In this document: positions 45,601 to 58,345 of the stretch, one piece after another
How the letters are laid out: every line of letters starts with the position of its first letter
How positions within the stretch are numbered: the stretch's first letter is position 1
From: Apostichopus japonicus
Taxonomy: Eukaryota; Echinodermata; Holothuroidea; Aspidochirotida; Stichopodidae
Reading direction: 5' to 3'
NCBI RefSeq assembly: GCF_037975245.1
Contig: NC_092569.1
Coordinates: 35,887,168-35,951,167, forward strand
Length of the DNA: 64,000 bases
The notes under the pieces: model-generated
Databases searched by the model: none
Told to the model about the DNA's origin: nothing
What the model saw: only the letters and a program-made list of their open reading frames with translations
Position numbers and translations under genes: made by a program

Positions 45601-48600
45601 TCTCTCAAGTTAATTTTGATGAGTGCTACCCTGAATGCGGAGATGTTCTCAGAGTACTTTAACAATTGTCCGATGATCAACATTCCTGGCTTCACATTCC
45701 CTGTGACAGAGTTTTGGGTTGAAGACGTCTTTACCATGATAGAGTAAAGATGATTTTTCACTTCACTTCTTTACTGAATAAACCAATATGAAGACTACAT
45801 TTTAATAAGTTCTTATGGTGTAGACAATAAGCAACATCACATTATTTTAATTTATTACAGATTTCCTGAATCTATTAAAGTGCTGTGTGTGTTTATTTTT
45901 AATACATAATGGCATTTTTAGGTGTAACCCTGAATTCACACATATTTTCACTCTAGCCTGTTTTCTTTTTGGTCCTTGAAGTTTAATCTGCAGTGTTTTA
46001 CATAATGTTTTGGTCTCATTGAATGACAGTAAAAAAAGAAACTCTAAGTGGCCATGAATGTCTATAATATGATGAGAATTGCAGGATATCATCATTATCG
46101 AACGCATGTAAAGATCGAATGATTGAGTTTACAAAGAAACAATGTTAATTTGCCAACAGCTCGGGGAACAAAACAGCTGATCAAAGAATGTTTACATCAG
46201 ATGAATAGCAAACAATCAAACAACGCCGTGGATACCAATAAACATAATTAACTTGAAGAACAGGACTCTGCCATTGTCTGGAGGGGTATAAGCAGGAACA
46301 CTAAAGTACCTCTGAAGTACATTAGTTTCTCTCACTGGTTAATATGTTAATGAGATGAATACAACTATTGTTTAATCCACTGTTTTGTCTTTTGTCTCTG
46401 GCAGGTACAGGCCTCCAGTATCCCAACAGAGGAAAGAGCCGAAATGGTGGAAATATGCTCGCAAAAATAAAATCAGGGAGGATGAGATGAAGAAAGAGAA
46501 CAAATTCCATGAACGATTTGAAGAATATATAACATCTATGAGGGAATGGTGAGTGATTCTTAGTTTACTCAAATCCTTTCCACCTCTAATTAAATCTGCT
46601 ACTTGTCTTTATGTCCTGCCTGAGCAGTACATGGCCATGAAATGTATAGCTTCTGGAATTTACAGTCAGAAGAAATTAATAACTTTCAAGCGTCCGTTTT
46701 TTTCTAACTTAAACAAGTAACAGACACCTTTAGAGTACAGGTTAATGCCTTAAGTCTTTTGTATTAAGGCCCAGGCTGATTTCCAAGGTAAAATCTGATA
46801 CTGTTTTTGTCACTAAAGGATTAAATTCATTAAAAGCTCTCTGTGCCACTGACAATTTGAGGGCCTAGCATTTGTTCAAAACAATGGACTAGTTAATACA
46901 TGAGTGAAGCTGGGAAACTTAAATTTGAATAATCCTGTATACTGCAGTAAATATGCAGCATTTTCCCAATCTTGACCTTGTCGAGATGCCAGGGATTGTC
47001 TCACCAAGGTATTAGTGCCTGCATTCTATCAATATTTCATGCCTATTAGTACTAGCTGGCAATTGGACTCCTGACACTGTGTGATGTAATGCATATAATG
47101 ATCTTGATATTAGCAGACACATAAGCTTGTCCTTTCATAGATTGACTGGTTTAGTTTTTGGAAACATTTATCTAAGTTGTGGCACTTTCAAAAGGTCAAC
47201 TTTTAACCACCCCTATCACCTCTCTTGAAAGTTAAAGTTTAATTTATACTAACCTTCATCCCATCACATTTGAGAAGAAAAGTCTTCGTTCCTCCTTACA
47301 GCTATCCTCCTGATGTGGTTGACACCGTTGCTAACATGGATCATGAAATGTTTGATATTAACCTTGGTGCAGAACTTATTAAACACATCTGTTTAAAGCG
47401 ACCTGTGAGTATACATAACTGTTATAATATGATATAATCACTCCCCACATTCTGTTATTTGTTTCATATTTATTTTATCATGTTATCAGCAACTTTCTAT
47501 AATGATGTTAAAGGTAATCAGTATCGGCCCCAATTTATAGCACGATATAATTGCTAGAAGTTTTCAAAAAGTATTTTCCTGGAGGTCTTTACTCTCCAAA
47601 TTGTTTAAGGAAAACACAAGATTACTGAATGTCTAAGTGAGGACAATTTCCTTGAAGTTTGTAATAAACACAGTTCAAGAATTTTGACCAAAGGTGACCA
47701 TATTTGAACATCTACCATATTTGGGGCCAATACAGCATACCTTTAAGAAGAGTCAAAATAAAGTTATCTAATTGAATCAGCTTCCTCTGCTTTAAGCCAT
47801 TTTCATAGGCCTGCACTTCTCACCTCTATAACATCAATAATAATAATCATAATAGAAAAATTAATTTCTTTCCTAGACTAGGTCATGCCTTATATGTTTC
47901 TTCCTTCACACTCAAAAGCCCCTTATTTCTTTTAACAATTACCCTTTCACACCTTAGCAGAATCACAGAGGTTAATCATTTGATCTTTTGTTCTCTTTAC
48001 CTCACTTAGGATGGAGCAATATTAGTTTTTCTTCCAGGATGGGACCAGATCAGCAAGATAAATGACCAACTAATGAAACAGCAGATGTTCAGATCACCAA
48101 AGTTCAGAATCATTCCACTTCATTCATTAATGCCATCCGTTAACCAGAGACAGGTAAGAATATAGAATGATATAGAGACTGTCACATGGTCTTATGGTTA
48201 CAGATGGTCACTTTGAATCCATGTTTTCACATGGTTACTGACTGTCACATACATTATAGACTATCACATGATTTACAACACTCACATGGTTACAGACTAA
48301 TGTAGTTACAGACTATCATTTGATTAAATGATTTCACTAAGGTTTCGGAATGATATATGTTACAGACTATGACATAATTTAAACACTCACATGATAACAG
48401 ACTGTCACATTGTTACAGACTGTCACATACATTACAGACTGTCACATACATTACAGACTATCACATAATTAAATCACTCACATGGTTGCAGGCTGCCATA
48501 GTTACAGGCTGCTATGGTTACAGGCTGCCATGTTTTTGCAGACTTTGTCATTGCTACACACTGTGACATACATTACAGACTATTATGTAATTAAAACACT

Positions 48601-51600
48601 CACATGGTTACATGCTGCCATGGTTACAGGCTGCTATGGTTACAGGCTGCCATGTTTTTACAGACTTTTGTCATTGCTACACACTGTGACGATAGAACCT
48701 GTCATTTGATTACCTTGCTAAATGATTTCTTTTTGGTTTCATCGACCTCTGTATGTCAGAGAGTTTAAAGTTCATATCTCACTGCTTGTGCAGGCTGTAC
48801 CCGGTGTTAATGGGATGTTAAAACAATACTAGTAGATACTGCTCTCATAAACAGAATGTTTCAGGATGTCTATCTCACTAATAGGGAACCTTTACTGGTC
48901 TGGCCCCATAAATTGCAAGCTCTTTTGGACAATACTTTATACAATAAACATACATTCACTTTGACTTATTGATACACCAAATGAGCTCGAGCTCATTAAA
49001 GGATCCTTTAATTAATAGAACAATAAATAACTAAACTAAAAATAAAATTAATGCCCAAAAAAATCTGCATTTGACTTCTTTTTGAAATGTATTTCGCTCT
49101 TTGCTATTCATTTACAGAAATTAAGATTTGTGCCGATATTTCATATAATTTCATATTTATGTCTCTCGCTTGGCCTCACTATTTTCCAGGTATTTGATCG
49201 ACCTCCAGAGGGTGTACGTAAGATTATCATCTCTACTAACATCGCCGAGACGAGTATCACCATTGATGATGTGGTGTATGTCGTGGACATGGGTCGTGTT
49301 AAAGAAACAAACTTTGACGTAAAGAACAACCTGAGCACATTGAAGCCAGAGTGGGTTAGTAAAGCGTCTGCCTGTCAAAGGCGAGGAAGGGCTGGAAGGT
49401 GAGAAGATAATCCAAACTAAGATAACACAAACTACATATCTTCTGCAAAAAACCTGCATGAGTAAATGTATGAAAGTTGGAGAGACTGACTTTGCTATCC
49501 TAGCAGGATCTTCTTGAGGCTATGCATTTGCTATCTTCTGTTAGCTCTGTTGAGTTCACCTTTACGCCATTTTGCAATTTGCTTGCAATGATGTTTGTAA
49601 TGATCGTCAAGTTGGGTAGAATTGACTGTAACAATGTTTGTTGTTCTTCAGGGTACAACCAGGTGAATGCTTCCACATCTACAGTCAACTTAAAGCAGAT
49701 CTCCTGAATGAATACCAGCAACCAGAGATGCTTAGGACACCACTGGAATCTATATGTCTGAGAATCAAGGTACAAAGCTCTTTAAATAAATACAAAAACA
49801 AATATATGCCACAAGATTTTACTCAAAGGATAGTGCATTATCAAATGACCAGACATCCCTGGTTTCCAGGGGCAAACCACAGATTTCATGTACCGCCCGT
49901 GGATTAAAGATGTCCTGGGTAATTTGTCCCTGGTATTTTATGTAAGGGCTGATACTATCCCAGGAATATCCCCAAATATTTAAAACGGCCCTGATTTTGT
50001 TTTTGCTTTTACCCATTTGGTCTCCAACATAAAAAAAACTTGTTTAAATGTTGTGATTGTTTACAATTACAATTGGAGTGTTCATAGATTACTCACAGAT
50101 CAAACCAGCCCAGATCATTGAATAACTGCATATAGCCTGATTTCCAGCTACCTTTATTCATTTTGGCATGAGACTTTAAACTTTGATTAAACACTTGCTT
50201 CTGGATGAGGTGTTCTAATCTGCATTGATTGTTTGATCGTAGTCCTTAAAACTTAGCAACATGAAAACACTAATAGGCCCTCAAAATGCCACCCCTTTTA
50301 TAAATTTGAGGTTGAGAGACTTAATTCTGAAGGGTCTCTGCCCTCCATGGTTTATTTTCAGGTGACCCTTGATATCACAGTATGATGATTCCATTTAACC
50401 TGTGTTGTCATGGTAAATCTGCAGATAACTATAAAACAGATAAAAGAATAATAAATAAACAAAGATGAGAAAACTTCCGATCGGTCTACATATCTCGAAA
50501 GAATGATGTTGTTTTCTCTCTTCTACGATTTCTTTTTTTAGTCTCTTAAACTTGGTCTGGTCGAGCCTTTCATCAGTAAGGCATTGCAGCCCCCTGACGA
50601 AGGAGCTGTTAAACTTGCCATACAAACACTACAACAATTGGTAAGCTTTAAGTCTTCCTTTATTCACAATTTTATAATCCTGTAAGGAGGAACAGGGAGA
50701 TTTACATACTTTATGTCTTGAAAATTAAATACTGAAAAATTCTTTTGCAGAAAGTAATCTTAATATTGGTCATGGGAAAGTGAACAAATTATTTGGATCT
50801 TTGTTCTCAGTATATCATCAACTGATTGACAAACTTACAGCTGTATCTATTGCTGGGAATATTATCAATTCAAACTTCCAGTTTTCTGCACACAATTTTG
50901 CAATGTTAACAATATTTGTATGAAAATTATGAATAAGAACTGGTGTGGGCATGAAAATGATATTAGTACGAGCCACAGTTGTGTGCAATCCATGGTGCCA
51001 CAATACTTACAGATGTTCCAACTACCATGATATAACAGACATGGGAAATAAACATTTCTACATGCTTACATTGTCTGACATCTGTTAGGTTTAAACATCC
51101 TTCCACAAGTAGGCCCTAAATACAAACTTCTTATCTTGAAACATCCTTCCACAAGTAGGCCCTAAATACAAACTTCTTATATTGAAACGTCATTCCATAA
51201 GTAGGCCCTAAATACAAACTTCTTATATTTAAACATCATTCCACAAGTAGGCCCTAAATACAGACTTCTTCTATTGAAACATCCTTCCACAAGTGGGCCC
51301 TAAATACAAACTTCTTATCTTGAAACATCCTTCCACAAGTAGGCCATTCTTATCTTGAAACATCCTTCCACAAGTAAGCCCTAAATACAAGCATCTGTTA
51401 TGCTGAAAAATCCTTCCAAAAGAAGGCCCTAAATACAAAGTTTTAACATTTGACATTTTCCCAGTTTCAGTCATTCAGTGAATTTGTTATTTCAGCTGTT
51501 TTACAGTCGGATATGAAGCATTGCTTCAGCATTATATGTTTTCGTAGGTCACATTAACACAGTCTTGAAAAGTCTTCTAGCAGATTTAGTGAACATTGTG

Positions 51601-53738
51601 AAGCCATTCCAGATTTCTGAGTCTTAAATTTGTAGTTATTTTACTTTAGTCCATTGATCAATTAAATAATAAAGTTCAACTGTGAGCAGATAATTTAAGC
51701 AATTACATATTTAAGCAACAATGAAAACAATGATATACTTGTTCAGATATGTTTCATATACAGCTTCTCTACACCAATAGTTCTACTTTACTAAGTACTT
51801 GCTTCATATGTAACTTGCTTTATTCAATTTTCTGCATTAGTATTTTCTTAATCTATATTGAAGGTACTTTTGTATTTAATGTGCACATTTCTAATTAAGA
51901 GTGTTTCCGTCATTCTATTGTTTTATTGCCTTCTTTAACAAATCATGCATGTACCTTTATGTATTGATTTGTTTTTCTTCAGAATGCCTTAGACAATAAC
52001 GAGGACTTGACACCCCTAGGGTACCACTTGTCCCTCCTACCGGTCAACCCCAGGATTGGTAAAATTATCCTGTTTGGTGCTATATTCTGCTGCCTGGACC
52101 CAGTCCTTACCATCGCTGCCAGTTTAGATTTTAAAGATCCATTTGTCATCCCATTGGTAAGAATTATCTTTTCTTTTTGAAAAATTTAGGAAACATGTAA
52201 AATACTTTTAGTCTAAATAGGACAGCTTATTGATATGCAATTTTAAGAGACAGTATTAGAAGTTAGCCGAGACCATAATACTTTTAAGGTTTTCCATTTT
52301 GAAGCATTTTATGTGTCTTCTGATTAACTTACCTATAAATTGTCTAAATTAGACTCATTGATCTTGAAAACTTTATTTCCCTTAATCTACAACAGTATTT
52401 AATGTAGATATGTGACCTGTATCCATAGTTTACAGTTGCTGCTTATTACCAGTCGGTAGCAAACCAAACTGAGCAGGCATAAAATTATGCTTTAAGGCCC
52501 TAGCTAGGTAAAAGTTGGTATTTACATGAAGCTTGTGCCAGTAATTGCATTATATGGTAGAAGAATAATAGCTATGACTTACGCTCGGATGTGTGTACTA
52601 AGACTTCGTATGGATATTAACAGGAGACAACATTAATGAATCTTACATTAAGAGCAGGAATGTAAGGTAAATATAGGTTGCATTTGAAGAAAATCCTGCT
52701 AGGATCCAAACGTCAGGCTCTCTAACAAATTACAATTAATGAAATGGAGGCTTACAAATAAATGCAAATGCAATTTGATTGTATACATGTACGTATATTT
52801 GTGAACACTTACATTAGACCGTTGGCCTCTGCAAGGACTATTGGATACTCTAAGGCTTGTTGTGTTATGTGTGCCTTACAACCAATTTAACCCTGTTAAG
52901 GCAATGGTATTGCTTTAAACTGTTCAATCTTGTAATTGTATCTGTAGCTTGGTCATTCCTTATTTGGAAGAAACTTGGTCTTTCTTGACAATTTTCATTC
53001 AGGGTAAAGAAGAAGTAGCAGATAGAAAGAGATTGGAGTTATCGGCTGGAAGCTGCAGCGATCACATCATGTTAGTGAATGCCTTCAGGAGATGGGAGGA
53101 GGTAAGAGTCAACCATGCAATGGAAGATGAATTCTGCTGGGAGTACTTCATGTCCAAGAGCACCTTAAAGGTGAGAAGAATATTTCAAATTAGATTTATC
53201 TAAGGGTAGACACTGGAATAAATGTGTATTGCATCGTCCAGTGGGGGGGGGGGGGGTTCTTGTTTTACTACAAATGTTCAAGTTGCTTTGACAATTAAAG
53301 GCACAGAGAAAAACTTAAATTATGTTTGGATGGTTGGTAGTCTTGTAATACTGTGGTGTTAAAGATTGTGAGCTTGTTATTGCGGGTCTTGTATGGTAGT
53401 CATGTAATTCTGAGGTATTAAAGATTGTGGTCCTGTTAATATTTCGGATTTAGATTCTGGAACGAGAATATTGTCGGTCTTGATATAAAGCACAAAGTTA
53501 AATTTTTATGTTCAGTTTTGATGACAATGAAACAATAGTATAATTTAATTATTAAACTGACAAATCACAAAATATACCTGTAAAACAATCTCACAATATT
53601 TTTGTTTTGTACAGAAAAGCATGAATCACCAAATGTCAGACTACAAAATTATTGAAATATTTCTGAACTGTGTATTTGTTTTTTTTTTCTTTCATGACAT
53701 GTTAGTTTTACACAACTTTGCCCTAGCTTTTTCACTGT

Positions 53739-53829
<91 letters not shown>

Positions 53830-56780
53830 ACAACACTGAAATATCATTAAAAGAGGATTACAACCATTCTAATGAGTTCTGTTCTTCTTAACATTCGTTT
53901 TTCTTGTGTGTATTTGCTTTTTTTTCTTTCATGACGTGTTAGTTTTACAGAACTTTGCCCTAGCTATTCACTGTTTGAACTTATATAGTGAAATATCATT
54001 AAAGGGGTTTACAACTATTCCGATGAGTTCGTTTTTCTTCTGTGTAGATGATTGACAACATGAAAGGCCAGTTCTGTGAACTGCTGTACGACATTGGATT
54101 TATCCAGAGCAGAAGTTGCAAAGACGAGGCTGCTAATCAGAACTCAGGTGAAGCTTTCATATATTTCGTTGTTTTTTTACAAATTTTTACAATTGTAGCA
54201 ATCTTTAGTTGGAAAACAGCAAAGCATATATTGATGATATATTCATATAAATATATATCTTGAAAAGGCCAAAATACTCTTGAAAAACTTGCCCTAATAC
54301 TTTTGTTTGTATCAATGATTCATCCATTGAGTGTGATATCTTCATGGTTACACAGTCTGCAAGGTGCTTTGGGGAATGTCCCACTTGCAGAAAGTGTTTA
54401 ATAGACATCGCTAACATTTTAAGGCATAACAGTCTAGCTGGGTAGAACATATTACCTTTATTCTTGGGGTCCCTGATTTACCAACTTGTTTTTGCCAAAA
54501 GTATGGTTTTTCAATTCCAAAATCTTGTATTACTTTGTTCCATATAATGCATTCTTTATATGCTAAGTTATAAAGTAGTAGCCACTTTGTGTGGTATTTT
54601 GCAATTGTTTTAGTTGATTTGGGAGTTTATTTTGCACATGTTCTAACATTTCTCACAAAGACATAACCTACATAACTGGTCTTTTAAAATTTGTTTTAAT
54701 TTTGTCCTTTTCAGATAACAATGCCTTGATCAAGGCTGCCCTCTGTGCAGGACTTTATCCTAACATAGCAAAAGTACTTCCTAGCCCTGGTTTTAACAAG
54801 CACACAGGAAGACCAAAGTTAGTATTAATTGTCCATTAATCAATATCACATCTCTATATAAAACATCTGTAACAAAACTCTATGAATATATGTAAGTTTA
54901 GCCTGGTCTCATTTTACTTAGCACACAGAAAGTCCAAAAGTAGGTATTAATAGTCCATTTATTGACATCACATCTCTTTATAAACAGCTAAGAACATTCA
55001 GTTTGTAAATATTTTGTCTTTCCTTCATTATTAATATATGTTTGCCACTTATTCTTTTCTTGTAAATTAAGGAAACCAAAGATTGTTGCAGTGCCACATG
55101 GCCGTGTCGAGTTACATCTGAAATCTGTAAATGCACAAGAAACAAACTTTCCCAGCAAGTGGCTGTTATACCATACCAAGATAAAATCATCTAGTGTAAG
55201 TCAGTTTCCTTCCAATGAATCATTTTTTTTCTCTGAGAGGAAGGGCCCATACATCTCTCTTGTTTGTTGCCTCCTATGCAGCGTACTCTTGTATTATTAT
55301 TATTATTATTATATTTTCTTCCCTTTCATCTTTCATGACAACCTCAGTACTGTAGTCAAAGTTTTAGTAATTGACAAACCTCTATGTACCATGTTACATG
55401 ATGAGGTGTTTTGTTTTTCATCTTTTGCAGGTTTTCTTACATGATACATCAGCCATCGGTCCATATCCGTTGCTCTTTTTTGGAGGAGAAATCTCTTTGT
55501 TGAACGATGAAGGTCACGAAACGATTTGCATAGACAAGGACATCAGATTCCACGCTCCATTTCAGACAGCTAATCTGGTCAAGGTTTGTGGAATGCTGGC
55601 TGTGATTGGTCAGCAGCAACTTTACAAACTTTATCAGCATTATTTAAAATGAGATTTTCACTTGTTCAAATTTAAGACAGCCTTGTGGATTTTTACATCA
55701 AATGCATTTTAATAAGGAAGTACTTTAGGAAGTGAATTTTATTGTAAATATTTCATTATCTGGGGTATTACTTTATCATATTAATACTAATCATATATAA
55801 AACACAAAATGGGGATAATTTAAAAATTGTTGACATTCACTTTATTAATTTGGTTGAAACTTGACTATTCAACGTAATGAGGTAAGATGCCATGCAGAGT
55901 TATTATGGAATAGAATAAAACAAATTAATTAAAATCAACTCAAAAAGGTCTGTTTATAGACAAAAATGATGTTCGTTTGATTGAAATCATTAAAATTAAT
56001 TAAAAATCTTGAAAAAAAAATAGTTTTCATTGGATAATAGAACAATAACAGGAAGGATGAAACATATGGAATATTTATTGAATATTGACATGATTGTTGG
56101 GGGACTTAAAAATGAAATCATCTGTAACAGTCAATTCTTTTATGCAAAGATATTTTCTTATCAATTATAGAATTATTTTAATTTACTTGAAATATACATA
56201 TTGTATAAAAAGACAATGCAATAAGTTGTAGAATTCCAGTATAGAGCTTTGAAGTGTTCTCTGATACTGATCCTAATTTAAGATTGTAAAATTGCCAAAA
56301 AACTGCCGTATTTACTTTGCTGCAGATTTCAAGTCTTTAAATACTCAAACATATTTATTTATTTATTTATTCATGAATGGATGAATGTTGTCCTTATTCA
56401 GTAAACATCTACATTTCAATGCTTGTAATGAAAGCAAAAATGCTACACAGGAATGTAAATTTCTTTCATACTTGGAAACAGGATTGACGGAAAAATTTAC
56501 TATTTCGGTGTTAAATTTGATTCTGATGATTTCCTACTTTCATTTGTTCCAACAGGACCTGAGGAAAGAACTTGATAAACTCTTAGAGAGTAAAATAGAG
56601 AAACCTGGACCAACAGAGTGGTCAAGCTCCTCGACTGAAGGTAGAATAATGAAAGCCATTACAGACCTCCTCAGTACCAGAGGCGGAGAAGAAGATGACC
56701 GTGATGAGGAAACTCCTCCCGCGGAGAGGAAGAAAGATCAACATTATCGTCACGATAGATACCAAGATTGGCGAAACTAG
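39636..56780 (+). CDS. DHX36: DEAH-box helicase DHX36 (G-quadruplex resolvase)
   Basis: Twenty-one exons: 39636-39881, 40345-40474, 41439-41611, 42355-42429, 43344-43439, 44508-44662, 45217-45318, 45597-45743, 46405-46548, 47302-47404, 48010-48153, 49190-49398, 49652-49769, 50542-50640, 51983-52156, 53003-53170, 54048-54147, 54715-54817, 55072-55195, 55431-55583, 56556-56780. All are GT-AG with closing phases, giving 995 residues (about 1008 in vertebrates). DHX36 unwinds DNA and RNA G-quadruplexes in nucleus and cytoplasm. Visible: an RG-rich N-terminus, the G4-binding DSM motif [17 protein letters not shown] (54-70), Walker A GETGCGKT (199-206), TQPRR, DEIH (303-306), SAT (335-337), [31 protein letters not shown] (568-575), then winged-helix, ratchet and OB-like regions and a charged tail. 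Every catalytic motif is intact. The start has an A at -3 and yields the expected N-terminus. Confidence 0.97.
40790..41195. repeat. ~50-60-bp diverged minisatellite in DHX36 intron 2
   Basis: The block GTGTGCTGTTTTGCACAC followed by a TACCAGGGGATTTGGAAT-like spacer recurs roughly seven times with variable spacing (clear copies near 40922, 40970, 41060, 41133 and 41165). The core GTGTGC...GCACAC is a short inverted repeat able to form a hairpin. Confidence 0.7.
41590..41985. repeat. 82-bp minisatellite that includes the 3' end and splice donor of DHX36 exon 3
   Basis: Copies begin at 41590, 41672, 41754, 41836 and 41918, exactly 82 bp apart. The first copy starts inside exon 3: its first 22 bases encode the end of LPSYKMKE and the next bases are the real donor GAG|GTACTT. 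Copies 2 and 3 keep a donor-like GAG|GTACTG. Copies 4 and 5 read GAGGCATTG, so the GT is lost. The first four copies are very similar and the fifth diverges after about 45 bases. Confidence 0.93.
47508..47746. mobile_element. TTAA-flanked MITE in DHX36 intron 10
   Basis: The ends are TTAAAGGTAATCAGTATCGG followed by CCCCAA, and TTGGGGCCAATACAGCATAC followed by CTTTAA. They are mutual inverted repeats of about 25 bp and both abut TTAA. A second copy in opposite orientation lies at 58346-58862 and relatives at 25837 and 59567. TTAA duplication suggests a piggyBac-type origin, but the terminal bases alone do not prove it. Confidence 0.75.
48190..48700. repeat. Minisatellite of GTTACAGACTGTCACAT-type units in DHX36 intron 11
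   Basis: Short units (TTACAGACTGTCACATACA, TTACAGACTATCACATAATTAAA) repeat through the region. A larger ~120-bp block with ACTCACATGGTTGCAGGCTGCCATAG is duplicated (starts near 48476 and 48597). Confidence 0.8.
51085..51445. repeat. ~45-bp minisatellite in DHX36 intron 14, about 8 copies
   Basis: The unit AACATCCTTCCACAAGTAGG followed by CCCTAAATACAAACTTCTTATCTTGA repeats with few changes; one copy is shortened (near 51335). Confidence 0.9.
53655..54040. repeat. Duplicated segment with (AT)n run in DHX36 intron 16
   Basis: The sequence GTATTTG(T)nCTTTCATGACATG...CCCTAGCTTTTTCACTGTTTGAA before an AT run (about 53725-53825), with ATATAGTGAA...ATATCATTAAAAG after it, is repeated at about 53910-54035 without the long AT run. 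The second copy ends 15 bases before the acceptor of exon 17. Confidence 0.75.
54782..54995. repeat. Tandem duplication covering the 3' end and donor of DHX36 exon 18
   Basis: TAGCCCTGGTTTTAACAAGC followed by ACACAGGAAGACCAAAGTTAG...CACATCTCTATATAAA from 54782 is repeated in diverged form from about 54899 (TAGCCTGGTCTC...AGCACACAGAAAGTCC, ...CACATCTCTTTATAAA). The second copy falls wholly inside intron 18 and keeps a donor-like AAAA|GTAGGT. Confidence 0.75.
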
Positions 56781-57950
56781 GATAGAATGAGTGTGGATAA
56801 AAAACACCTTGATTGAAGAACTATGAATAGATTGGAATATGCCAGTGGAATTGAATCCATCTCTGCAATATAACAATTGTGTAATAGATATGATAGAGAT
56901 GGGTTTTATGGGATACCATCAATAGGTATTTCGATACATTCTGGCGGGAAACCCTGAACAGAAGAATTATTACATCTTAATGGGATACTGGCAACAGGTA
57001 CATGATAAATGGATACTCACAACAGGTACGCCATAAAGGGATACTCAGAACAGGAACATGATAAAGGGATACTCACAACAGGTACATTGTAAAGGGATAC
57101 TCACCACAGGTACGTCGTAAAGGGATACTCACAACAGGTACATCAAAATTGGATACGCACAACAGGTACATGATAAAGGGATACTCACAACAGGTACATC
57201 GTAAAGGGATTCTCACAACAGGAATTTCGTAAAGGGATACTAACAACAGGTACATCAAAATTGGATACGCACAACAGGTACATGATAAATGGATACTCAC
57301 CACAGGTACGCCGTACATGGATACTCACAACAAGTATGCCGTAAGGGATACTCACAACAGGAACATCTGTCAAGGATATTCAACAGATATGTACAACATA
57401 TTCATATCCTAAGGATCCTAGAGTGGATTCATCTTAATAGGATTCTCACAAATATTTGACAGATACATAAAGGGATACACAAGACAGGAACACCATAGAG
57501 GGATACTCACAACAGGTACAGGATATACACAACAAGTGAACCCTTAAGTTGAATATTTATACCAAATTGCTGATGTAACCTTTTTTTTATTTCTAGTGCC
57601 ATGTTGTTAATCTAAAGAGGCTTTGTATTATTTGTAAAAACATTATTTCTATACATAATTTGATATGATAAGAAATCATGAATATTTGGCTGGATAGCAA
57701 AATCTTTATGAAAAATGAATGTAACAAACTTTGGGCTATTAACTTTGTTCAAGATAAGACTGCAGTCATCTAGTTATTGCTATGTGGATTAAGAGGTGGT
57801 CTAAAATGCCATAAAACAGCAGTCAGGTCCATATTAGGGAAACTTTGGTCACCAGATCCAAACATGAAAGAACTTCAGTGTATTTGGGGTGGGGGAGGAG
57901 GGTAGGGGGGCACTGGCTTGATATTGCAGGTCAGCAAAATATCAAATAAA
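56781..57950 (+). other. DHX36 3' UTR / downstream region
   Basis: No further coding sequence. The region holds a long minisatellite (56985-57545) and a first clear AATAAA at 57945-57950, so the 3' UTR may include the whole repeat. The true polyadenylation site cannot be fixed from sequence. Confidence 0.45.
56985..57545. repeat. ~29-30-bp minisatellite downstream of DHX36, about 16-18 copies
   Basis: The unit GGGATACTCACAACAGGTACATCGTAAA repeats with substitutions at the last third (ATGATAAA, GCCGTAAG, ATCAAAAT). It begins about 200 bases after the stop codon. Confidence 0.9.
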
Positions 57951-58345
57951 ATAGTAAGATGAAAGAGGAGAGAGTAAGAGTAAAGAAGACAAGCAAATAA
58001 TTTCAGATTGGAAGAGTTTTATAAAAAATAGACAACAGTAAAATTAGTGTCAACCAGTGAAAGAACTTCAATAGGCCGGCCTTGTAATCTTAACTTAAAA
58101 CACATTATGCTTGATGAGAGGATGCTCTTAAACAAAAGACGAGATGCTGACGTAGTTCATTTCTTTCTTCTTTTATCAACTTCATTTTCTATATGTAACA
58201 GTGGTAACCCTTATCGATGGACTTGGCAAAAGGCGATGAGCGCCATCTATTTTACTTATAAGTCAACGTTGCAAAAGGGAGTGTTCTGGCTGGGAAACAA
58301 AATTAGAAGGATTTGGACTCATTTCCACCATGATGGAATCAGACT

